DNA from: Verrucomicrobiota bacterium
Lineage (GTDB): Bacteria; Verrucomicrobiota; Verrucomicrobiia; Verrucomicrobiales; Akkermansiaceae
Length of the DNA: 6,696 bases
Direction: 5' to 3'
Assembly: GCA_026397695.1 (NCBI GenBank)
Contig: JAPLUJ010000282.1
Span: forward strand, 1,793-8,488
Part shown: in pieces, positions 1 through 5,404 of the stretch
Position numbering within the stretch: position 1 is the first letter of the stretch
How the letters are laid out: every line of letters begins with the position of its first letter
The notes under the pieces: model-generated
Database searches by the model: none
What the model saw: only the letters and a program-made list of their open reading frames with translations
What the model was told of the DNA's origin: nothing
Position numbers and translations under genes: made by a program

Positions 1-200
1 GGCAAGCGTGTCATAGGCCGCTGCGGCCTTGGCAAGGAAGCGGTGACGCGGGAATGATCGCCTGCGGCCACTGCGGCGCGGAGTTCAGCGGCGATTTCAA
101 CGACGGGCAGTTGCACGCGCAAGGAAGTGGCCGAAAAAGCCCGTCAGGAAAGCGCAAAGGATCGGATGGCGGCAGGGACAAGCGGTCTCGCAGGTACCTG
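1..200. other. Left edge, no supportable gene
   Basis: I see no confident gene here. One minus-strand frame is open from a TTG at 122 (or a GTG at 116) to the left edge. It reads a plausible helical stretch (LPVVEIAAELRAAVAAGD), so the start of a gene continuing off the window is possible. It has no ATG and no ribosome binding site, and after about 28 residues it turns Pro/Arg-rich, as an out-of-frame reading would. A plus-strand frame starting at 54 contains CGHCG, but it is antisense to the same bases, becomes Arg/Ser-rich and runs into the end of the gene at 259-879. The left flank would be needed to decide. Confidence 0.3.
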
Positions 201-225
201 AAAAAGCCGCCCGGGCGGGCGGCTT
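201..225 (-). terminator. Rho-independent terminator
   Basis: A perfect 8-bp GC-rich stem (AAGCCGCC at 204-211 pairing with GGCGGCTT at 218-225) closes a 6-base loop. Read on the minus strand it runs straight into TTTTT (205-201), the usual intrinsic terminator layout. It lies about 33 bases past the stop codon at 259, so it most likely ends the transcript of the sorted surface protein. On the plus strand only two T's follow the stem, so it should act mainly in the minus direction. Confidence 0.88.
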
Positions 226-258
226 ATCGATATTCCAGGATTCTGCGGCGAACGCGTA

Positions 259-879
259 TTACTTCGAGCGACGGAACAGGCGCAAGAAGGGCAGCACGAT
301 GCCGAGAAGCAATGCTGAAGAGCCACCATCGGGGACCTCGCCGCTTGGCGTGGGTTTATCATAGGTGATACTGAGCTTGATCGATGAGGTTGTGTAATGA
401 CAGTCAGGATCAATCCCGATTGCGAAATGGCCATCCGCCGCATAGTTGGTCAGCATGGCCAAATCCAAAGCATAGCTAAAGTTGTGTGCAACATTCAAGG
501 TGGGGAATAATTCCTTGCCGAGGAGACCCGTGGTACCCCAATAATCACTACTGGCATCCGAATCATTGGTTTTGGTGACGCCGGTAGTTCCGCTGCCACT
601 GCTGGTGTCCAGCAAATTGCTCCATAGTATTCCGGGGTTGTTCTTGCCAAAGCCGGTAAGCTTGACGTTGCTATAGGTCAGGGTCGCGGCGCTGATCGAG
701 TTGCCGGCCGGCACGCTCCAGTTGACACCCCATTTGTAGGCGTAGACGCCATCCATGGTGCCCGAAGGACTCGTTCCGATACCCGCAGGGCTGAAGTTGA
801 CGGTTACGGGGAGGGCATGCGCGGTGATTGTGACGCCCAAAAAGGGCAGCGCAATCAATAGTTTTTTCAGGTTCTTCAT
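259..879 (-). CDS. VPDSG-CTERM sorted surface protein
   Basis: This is a 206-aa exported protein of unknown function. Residues 1-22 form a signal peptide: MKNLKK, a hydrophobic core, and a likely cut after AHA. The body is rich in Ser, Thr, Gly and Asn and probably beta-stranded. It contains GIDPDCHY (155-162), a motif I associate, from memory, with other exosortase-sorted proteins. The C-terminus has the sorting tag: VPDGG (182-186), a hydrophobic segment, then the basic tail RLFRRSK. In this class the tag is thought to be recognised at the membrane by an exosortase, which cleaves it and passes the protein to the cell surface. The usual motif is VPDSG; Gly here replaces Ser. I chose the ATG at 879 because the signal peptide begins there; the frame stays open to 975 but adds non-signal sequence. 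No Shine-Dalgarno sequence precedes it. The gene looks less GC-rich than its neighbours. Confidence is high for the export and sorting class; the molecular role is unknown. Confidence 0.87.
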   Translation of the reverse strand: MKNLKKLLIALPFLGVTITAHALPVTVNFSPAGIGTSPSGTMDGVYAYKWGVNWSVPAGNSISAATLTYSNVKLTGFGKNNPGILWSNLLDTSSGSGTTGVTKTNDSDASSDYWGTTGLLGKELFPTLNVAHNFSYALDLAMLTNYAADGHFAIGIDPDCHYTTSSIKLSITYDKPTPSGEVPDGGSSALLLGIVLPFLRLFRRSK

Positions 880-1060
880 AAGATGCGTGGGTTGGTGGGT
901 AGTGTCACGGAAACCATGAGCAATATCAGTGCCAAGAATCAAAATTGAATCCAAATTAATTGCATCCAATGGCATGCAACTTATTTACAACCAATTCATT
1001 AAAAAAATTAAAATAAAGACAAAAAATATTTTATCAGTTCCTAATCTTGGTGGAAAGTGT
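880..1060 (-). promoter_or_regulatory. AT-rich promoter region of surface protein gene
   Basis: This stretch lies between purH and the surface protein gene. Positions 940-1040 are strongly AT-rich (long A/T runs at 1000-1033) inside an otherwise GC-rich window, which fits a promoter for the minus-strand gene starting at 879. I could not pick a convincing -35/-10 pair. An inverted repeat, TTGCAT (960-965) and ATGCAA (974-979) with an 8-base spacer, lies about 80-100 bases upstream of the start codon and could be an operator. The leader next to the start codon is C-rich with no Shine-Dalgarno sequence. Confidence 0.4.
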
Positions 1061-1095
1061 ATGAAAACCCGTCACTGTGTCAAGTAATCCGACAG

Positions 1096-1121
1096 GTCAT
1101 CCGCATGCCGACAAGGATGAC
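1096..1121 (-). repeat. Weak inverted repeat after purH
   Basis: GTCATCC (1096-1102) and GGATGAC (1115-1121) can form a 7-bp stem with a 12-base loop, 16 bases past the purH stop. No T-run follows on the minus strand, so this is a poor intrinsic terminator. It may only mark the transcript's 3' end or be chance. Confidence 0.25.
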
Positions 1122-1136
1122 TTCAGGCCAAGGTTC

Positions 1137-2671
1137 TCAATGCCTGAAATGGCGGTAGCCGGTGAACACCATGGCCATGCCGGCGGCGTCGGCGGCGGCG
1201 ATGACTTCCTCGTCGCGCACCGAGCCGCCGGGTTGGATGCAGGCGGTGGCGCCAGCATCGATGGCCGATTGCAGGCCGTCGGCGAAGGGGAACATGGCAT
1301 CCGAGGCGACCACGCTGCCGGTTAGGTCGAGGCCGGCTTCCTTGGCCTTCCACACGGCGATGCGCGAGGAATCGATGCGGCTCATCTGGCCGGCGCCGAT
1401 GCCCAGAGTGCGGTCGGTGGTACGATGGCGTTGGATTTGACATGTTTGACGATGCGCCAACCGAAGCGCATGGCGCGCATTTCCTCTTCGGAGGGCGGGC
1501 GTTTGGTGACGACTTTGGATTCCAGGTTATCGAGGCCGAGAGCGGTGTGGTCGCGGTCCATAACCATGATGCCGCCCGGGCACGAGCGGATGACCGCCGA
1601 TTTTTTTTCCACCAGATAGGCGTCGTCCATTTTCATGAGGCGCAGGTTTTTCTTTTTTTGGAGCAGGGCGCGGGCGTCGGCTTCGAACTCCGGGGCGATG
1701 ATCACGTCGGTGAAGATTTCCGAGATGACGCGGGCGAGTTCGAGGGTGAGCGGGCGGTTGCAGACGATGACGCCGCCGAAGGGTGCCTGGCGGTCGGTTT
1801 CGAAGGCCTTTTGCCAGGCGACGCGGAGGTTTTCATCGTCCTGGCCGACGCCGCAGGGGTTGGTGTGTTTGAGGATGGCGACGGTTGGTCTAACGAAGTC
1901 GAGGATGATATCGGCGGCGGACTCGATGTCGAGGATGTTGGTATAGGAGAGTTCCTTGCCTTGGACTTGGGTGAAGAACTTGCGGAAGTTGCCGTAGAGG
2001 GCGCATTTCTGATGGGGATTATCGCCGTAGCGGAGTTCCTGTTCGAGAGGCAGGCTGAGGGTGAAATTGCAGCAGGTGCCGGTGCGGCACTGGCCGAGGA
2101 AATTGGTGATGGCGGAGTCATACTGCGAGGTGCGCAGGAACACTTTCACGGCGAGTTGTTCGCGGTAGCCCTTGGTGGTGTCGCCGTTGTGTTCCTTCAT
2201 TTCCTCGATGACCCGTGCATAGTCAGCGGGATCGACGACGACGGTGACATGCGAGTGGTTTTTGGCGGCGCTGCGGAGCATTGACGGCCCGCCGATGTCG
2301 ATATTTTCGATGGCTTCTTCGCGGGTGACATCGGGTTTGGCGACGGTTTGCTCGAAGGGATAGAGGTTGACAACCACGAGGTCGATGGGCGGGATGTCGT
2401 TCTGTTGGGCTTGGGCGAGGTGTTCCTTGTCGTCGCGGCGATGGAGGAGACCGCCGTGGACTTTCGGGTGGAGGGTTTTCAGTCGGCCGTCGAAGAGTTC
2501 GGGAGCACCGGTGTATTCGGAAACGTCGATGACCGGGATGCCCGCATCGCGGAGAGCCTTGGCGGTGCCGCCGGTGGAAAGCAACTCGACGCCGAGGTCG
2601 TGCAGTTCCTTGGCGAATGCGGCGAGGCCGGATTTATCGGAGACGGAAAGAAGGGCGCGGGTGATGGGCAT
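1137..2671 (-). CDS. purH: Bifunctional AICAR formyltransferase/IMP cyclohydrolase PurH, frameshifted
   Basis: PurH carries out the last two steps of IMP synthesis in the cytoplasm: formylation of AICAR with 10-formyl-THF, then ring closure. The N-terminal cyclohydrolase domain shows SVSDKSG (9-15), LSTGGT (31-36), [10 protein letters not shown] (65-74) and [12 protein letters not shown] (127-138). The formyltransferase domain shows RYGDNPHQ (214-221), the catalytic Lys268-His269 in KHTNPCG, APFGG (296-300) and Asn414 in KSNAIV. Right after that (1416-1423) the frame breaks. The first frame stops at 1382 after 429 residues. The conserved remainder ([20 protein letters not shown], ending RHFRH) continues in another frame for 93 residues to the stop at 1137. 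Family spacing between NAIV and GIGAGQ (8 residues in E. coli) would be restored by about 7 missing bases; 1 or 4 would also fix the frame. Restored length is about 513 aa, normal for PurH. Both halves look well conserved, so I favour a sequencing or assembly error over a decayed gene. The start is the ATG before [12 protein letters not shown]; the frame upstream of it is open but non-conserved. No Shine-Dalgarno sequence is visible. Confidence 0.93.
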
Positions 2672-2700
2672 GGCGGGTGATTTGCTGGGGGTTGATGGCG

Positions 2701-2719
2701 GGACGGCAAAGTGCCGTCC
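2701..2719 (-). repeat. Hairpin in the purH leader
   Basis: GGACGGCA (2701-2708) and TGCCGTCC (2712-2719) form a perfect 8-bp stem with a 3-base loop. It lies 30-48 bases upstream of the purH start and about 59 bases past the stop of the preceding gene. No T-run follows on the minus strand, so it is not a standard terminator. It could be a leader structure affecting purH or an RNA-processing or stability element. Confidence 0.45.
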
Positions 2720-2777
2720 GGCAATGGGATTGCATAACCCGAAAATGGTGCCGGAGGCAAGCGAATAGTGCGGTGAA

Positions 2778-3170
2778 TCAGGCTCCATCCAAGGACGCGC
2801 AAAACTCACGGAACGCCTGTGTTTCCACGTCGCTGGCCACTCCGGCCACGATGTGTCCGGCCAAGCTGCGGACGAGCTGGGCTTGGGTGGCGGGAAGATC
2901 GAGCTTGCGAATCACCAGCGCAATGATCGAGCTGAAGGTGTTCCCGTTGTAGAGACAAAAAGGAGCCAAACGATGACAGCGACGGCAAAGATCAACAGCC
3001 TCATCCAAGCACATTGGCTCCCGATGGTGGTTTTCCCAAAGAGTCCTCGTGACGTCGTGTCCGTCAGATGTCGGTTTGTGTAGTGCGTTCTTCGCCGCAC
3101 AGAGCATGGCATTCTGTGCGGTCACCATCGTCCAGGTGAAAGGTGCTAGCCATGGTTGAACCCGGTCCAT
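2778..3170 (-). CDS. Cys-rich hypothetical protein with CxxCH motif
   Basis: I do not recognise this 130-aa protein. Its central part has a cluster of possible metal ligands: Cys54, Cys62, Cys65-His66 (CRRCH) and Cys72, followed by YNGNTF (74-79). The last 50 residues look helical (LPATQAQLVRSLAGHIVAG, then ETQAFREFCASL), with no signal peptide or membrane segment. CxxCH is also the haem c attachment motif, but without an export signal a structural zinc site is more likely. The ATG at 3170 lies three bases past the stop of the preceding gene (TGA ATC ATG), which suggests translational coupling. AGGGA about 9 bases upstream is the only Shine-Dalgarno-like sequence seen before a start in this window. 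Met15 and Met22 are alternative starts. It sits upstream of purH on the same strand. Coding is supported by frame length, composition and tight packing, not by a family match. Confidence 0.72.
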   Translation of the reverse strand: MDRVQPWLAPFTWTMVTAQNAMLCAAKNALHKPTSDGHDVTRTLWENHHREPMCLDEAVDLCRRCHRLAPFCLYNGNTFSSIIALVIRKLDLPATQAQLVRSLAGHIVAGVASDVETQAFREFCASLDGA

Positions 3171-3173
3171 GAT

Positions 3174-3377
3174 TCATTTCCCTGAACGTTTTTTCGCGGC
3201 CTTGATCCGCTGCAATTCCTCCACGCCTTCGCTTTTCAGGTAGCCCTTGCCGGTCTTGGCATAAACCGGCTCTGCAGAAAATCGATGCTGGATCCCCAGT
3301 CCTTCGGCGACCAACTCCTTAAAGAGCGGATCATCAAGCAGCATGGGATCGATCGTCGCTGGCAAGTCCGGTTTCAT
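3174..3377 (-). CDS. Small hypothetical protein, 67 aa
   Basis: This is a small protein I do not recognise. It has an acidic first half (MKPDLP start, then DPMLLDDPLFKELVAEGLG) and a basic C-terminus (EELQRIKAAKKRSGK), with no Cys in the chosen form, no signal peptide and no membrane segment. The charged, Lys-rich tail could bind nucleic acid, but that is a guess. I chose the ATG at 3377 because the sequence looks protein-like from there. The frame is open to a TTG at 3449 that overlaps the gatA stop, with another ATG at 3431, but the added residues are Cys/Gly-rich and cover a hairpin (3420-3441). It lies 68 bases after gatA and three bases before the next gene, so it is probably co-transcribed with both. 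No Shine-Dalgarno sequence is visible. Confidence 0.65.
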   Translation of the reverse strand: MKPDLPATIDPMLLDDPLFKELVAEGLGIQHRFSAEPVYAKTGKGYLKSEGVEELQRIKAAKKRSGK

Positions 3378-3419
3378 CGGGCACAGGATACGCCATCCGC
3401 AGCCGCCATGCAATCCCGG

Positions 3420-3441
3420 CTTTGCGGGCATTGCCGCAAAG
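3420..3441 (-). repeat. Hairpin just after the gatA stop
   Basis: CTTTGCGG (3420-3427) and CCGCAAAG (3434-3441) form a perfect 8-bp stem with a 6-base loop, beginning four bases past the gatA stop codon (3446-3448). On the minus strand it is followed by CCGGG, not T's, so it is not a standard terminator. It lies between gatA and the small gene and could partly reduce readthrough, protect the gatA 3' end, or hide the in-loop ATG at 3431. Confidence 0.5.
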
Positions 3442-3445
3442 CATT

Positions 3446-4852
3446 TCAAACTTCCACGGCCTGGGCGATTTGCAGCAATTTCGCCTCGCCGAGGTGGGGG
3501 CCGAGGATTTGCAGTCCGACGGGGAGGTTGGTGCCGCCGTCGAAGTCGGTGGTGCCGCAGGGCACGGCGATGCCGGGGATGCCGGCGAGGTTGGCGGAGA
3601 GCGTGAAAATATCCGATAGATATTCGTGCAGCGGGTCGTTGGCGAAGGTGCCTATTTTTCTAGCAGGCGTGGGGGCGACGGGTGAGAGGATGGCATCGAC
3701 CTGGTGGAAAGCGGCTTCAAAATCGCGGCGGATGAGGGTGCGGACCTTCTGGGCGCGGCCGTAGTAGGCGTCGTAATAACCGGAAGATAGCACATAGGTG
3801 CCGAGGATGATGCGGCGTTTCACTTCGGGGCCGAAGCCTTCATCGCGGGATTTTTTGTAGAGGTTGAGGATGTCGGCGGGGTTGGCCGTGCGGTGGCCGT
3901 AGCGGATGCCGTCGAAGCGTGATAGATTAGAGGACGCCTCGGCCGGTGCGATCACATAGTAAGTGGCCACCGCGTGTGCGGTGTGCGGCAGGGATATGCC
4001 AACGATTTCCGCGCCTTGGGCGGCGAGTTTTTGGATCGCGGCTTCGACGTTGTTGCGCACGCCCGGATCGATGCCTTCGCCGAAGTATTCCTTCGGCACG
4101 CCGAGTTTCAGGCCGTGCACGCCGGCGTGCAGGCATGTTAGATAATCCGGCACCGGCACGTCGAGGCAGGTGGAATCGAGCGGGTCGAAACCGGCGATGG
4201 CCTGGAGGACGAGCGCGGCGTCCTCGACGGTTTGGGTGAGCGGGCCGATTTGGTCGAGGGACGAGGCGAAGGCGACCAGGCCGTAGCGGGAAACGCGGCC
4301 GTAGGAAGGTTTGAGGCCGACCACGCCGCAATGGGACGCGGGTTGGCGGACCGAGCCGCCGGTGTCCGAGCCGAGGGCGGCGATGGCGGTGCGGTCGGCC
4401 ACGGCGGCGGCGGATCCGCCGGAGGATCCGCCGGGGATGCGGTCGGGATCATGCGGGTTGCGGGTGGTTTGCAGCGCCGAGTTCTCAGTGGCGGATCCCA
4501 TCGCGAATTCGTCTTGGTTCATGCGGCCGAACGGGATGGCGCCGGCGGCGCGGAGTTTGCGGATCACCGTGGCGTCGTAGGGCGAACGGTAGTTTTCCGC
4601 TAGAATCTTCGACCCGCAGGTGCACGGCTGGCCGCGCACGTTCATGTTGTCCTTGATGGCGATTGGGATGCCACCCAGCGGCAATGATAGATCGGCCTGC
4701 GCGGCTTCGGCGAGCGCGGCTTCGAGGTCGTATGACAGATAGGCGCCGGTTAGAGAATCGCGGGCGGCGATTTCGCCGGCCAGATGGTGCAGGATGGCGG
4801 CGGACGTGGTGTCACCCGCGAGAAGTTGCCGGCGGAGCGATGCGAGGGTCAT
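3446..4852 (-). CDS. gatA: Asp-tRNA(Asn)/Glu-tRNA(Gln) amidotransferase subunit A
   Basis: GatA is the glutaminase subunit of the GatCAB complex. It releases ammonia from glutamine, and GatB uses it to convert mischarged Glu-tRNA(Gln) or Asp-tRNA(Asn) to Gln-tRNA or Asn-tRNA. The 468-aa protein belongs to the amidase-signature family and shows the full Ser-cisSer-Lys triad: Lys67 in PIAIKDN, Ser143 in [11 protein letters not shown] and the nucleophile Ser167 in GSDTGGSVR, with the 24-residue Ser-Ser spacing known from the family. GatA-like stretches include [12 protein letters not shown] (109-120), [13 protein letters not shown] and the late PVAPTPA and [13 protein letters not shown]. It is slightly shorter than many GatA proteins (about 480-490 aa) and ends at QAVEV, which I take as natural variation. 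The ATG at 4852 gives the usual N-terminus; no Shine-Dalgarno sequence precedes it. gatC lies 78 bases upstream; gatB is not in the window. Confidence 0.97.
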   Translation of the reverse strand: MTLASLRRQLLAGDTTSAAILHHLAGEIAARDSLTGAYLSYDLEAALAEAAQADLSLPLGGIPIAIKDNMNVRGQPCTCGSKILAENYRSPYDATVIRKLRAAGAIPFGRMNQDEFAMGSATENSALQTTRNPHDPDRIPGGSSGGSAAAVADRTAIAALGSDTGGSVRQPASHCGVVGLKPSYGRVSRYGLVAFASSLDQIGPLTQTVEDAALVLQAIAGFDPLDSTCLDVPVPDYLTCLHAGVHGLKLGVPKEYFGEGIDPGVRNNVEAAIQKLAAQGAEIVGISLPHTAHAVATYYVIAPAEASSNLSRFDGIRYGHRTANPADILNLYKKSRDEGFGPEVKRRIILGTYVLSSGYYDAYYGRAQKVRTLIRRDFEAAFHQVDAILSPVAPTPARKIGTFANDPLHEYLSDIFTLSANLAGIPGIAVPCGTTDFDGGTNLPVGLQILGPHLGEAKLLQIAQAVEV

Positions 4853-4861
4853 GGGGGGCTT

Positions 4862-4896
4862 ATGGATTGTGGCTTGAGGATTGTGGATTTCAGGGT
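4862..4896. repeat. Degenerate 7-bp repeats between gatC and gatA
   Basis: The plus strand reads ATGGATT, GTGGCTT, GAGGATT, GTGGATT, TCAGGGT: about four to five degenerate heptamers, including two exact GGATTGTGG copies 14 bases apart (4864-4872, 4878-4886). They fill the gap just upstream of the gatA start (minus strand). The rest of the gap, TTCTGCGCTCTCCGCG (4914-4929), is another short C/T/G-rich near-repeat. No promoter or terminator is obvious. Confidence 0.55.
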
Positions 4897-4930
4897 GCTT
4901 ATATATCTGTTTATTCTGCGCTCTCCGCGC

Positions 4931-5224
4931 TTACGCATCCGTGACCACTTTGGGCACGCGGATTTGTCCTTGGGCCTGGTCGGGGGCGTTGTGCAGCACG
5001 GCATCCGGGGTGAGGCTCTGGTGCGGGACATCGGCACGCATCCGGTCGAACACGGGTGCCGGGTGGGCGGTGGGTTCGATACCGGTGACATCGAGTTGGG
5101 AAAGCGCCTCGGCGTGGTGGAGGATCGCCTCCAGTTGGGGCTGAAAGGTGGCCACCTCCTCGTCGCTGAGTTCGAGGCGGGCGAGATTGGCGACATAGCG
5201 GACATCGATGTGGCTGTGCGACAT
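4931..5224 (-). CDS. gatC: Asp-tRNA(Asn)/Glu-tRNA(Gln) amidotransferase subunit C
   Basis: GatC is the small subunit that wraps around and stabilises the GatA-GatB interface in the GatCAB tRNA amidotransferase. The 97-aa protein has the family's normal size. It shows an N-terminal helical part with VANLARLELSDEE (residues 11-23), then LEAILHHAEALSQLDVTGIEP, and the C-terminal part with MRADVPHQSLTPDAVLHNAP and the closing VPKVV, all typical of GatC. The ATG at 5224 (MSHSHIDV) is chosen because it gives the standard N-terminus; the frame is open to 5266 but the extra residues are not family-like. No Shine-Dalgarno sequence is visible. gatA follows in the same direction, and gatB must lie elsewhere. 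The 180-bp gap upstream holds two tandem repeats and may contain the promoter. Confidence 0.95.
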   Translation of the reverse strand: MSHSHIDVRYVANLARLELSDEEVATFQPQLEAILHHAEALSQLDVTGIEPTAHPAPVFDRMRADVPHQSLTPDAVLHNAPDQAQGQIRVPKVVTDA

Positions 5225-5288
5225 GCGTGCAGCGTCGGGAAATGCCCGCAGGTTTCCAAGTGCCAAGTTGGGCGGGTGAGAAAATTTG

Positions 5289-5378
5289 AAGGAACTTATG
5301 GGAATTATGGGAATTATGGGACCTATGGGACCTATGGGACTTATGGGACCTATAGGACCTATGGGCCGCTGGGACCGC
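5289..5378. repeat. 9-bp tandem array upstream of gatC
   Basis: About nine to ten copies of a 9-bp unit, plus-strand consensus ATGGGACCT. The order is AAGGAACTT, ATGGGAATT twice, ATGGGACCT twice, ATGGGACTT, ATGGGACCT, ATAGGACCT, ATGGGCCGC and a decayed TGGGACCGC. The best part is 5298-5360. Changes fall mostly in the last three bases, and the array is most degenerate at both ends. It sits between the stop of the TPR-like gene (5405) and the gatC start (5224). On the plus strand it would read Met-Gly-Pro repeats, but it lies in a gap, so this is non-coding. Confidence 0.9.
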
Positions 5379-5381
5379 GCC

Positions 5382-5402
5382 CTCTGGTCTCTGGTCTCTG
5401 GC
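5382..5402. repeat. 7-bp tandem repeat CTCTGGT
   Basis: Three copies of CTCTGGT (5382-5388, 5389-5395, and 5396-5402 with a final C). It abuts the stop codon of the TPR-like gene and lies only a few bases from the 9-bp array, so two unrelated short-period repeats fill the same gap. Confidence 0.75.
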
Positions 5403-5404
5403 CT

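Noticed and set aside
1382..1423. Programmed ribosomal frameshift in purH
   Set aside because: No slippery heptamer or nearby stem was found, and family spacing suggests bases are missing rather than a frame change within complete sequence.
1442..2284. Long plus-strand frame of 280 codons
   Set aside because: It is antisense to purH, whose conserved motifs are unmistakable. The frame is a by-product of GC-rich codon bias, with Gly/Ala/Glu/Asp-heavy low-complexity translation.
2967..2984. CxxCH as a haem c binding site in the 130-aa protein
   Set aside because: There is no signal peptide or membrane anchor to carry it to the compartment where c-type haem is attached; a metal site is more likely.
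4409..4432. GC-rich palindrome GGCGGATCCGCC and repeated GGATCCGCC
   Set aside because: It encodes the conserved GGSSGGS amidase signature of gatA; repeated Gly/Ser codons explain it.
5289..5378. CRISPR array
   Set aside because: The units are 9 bp and directly adjacent, with no spacers and no cas genes.
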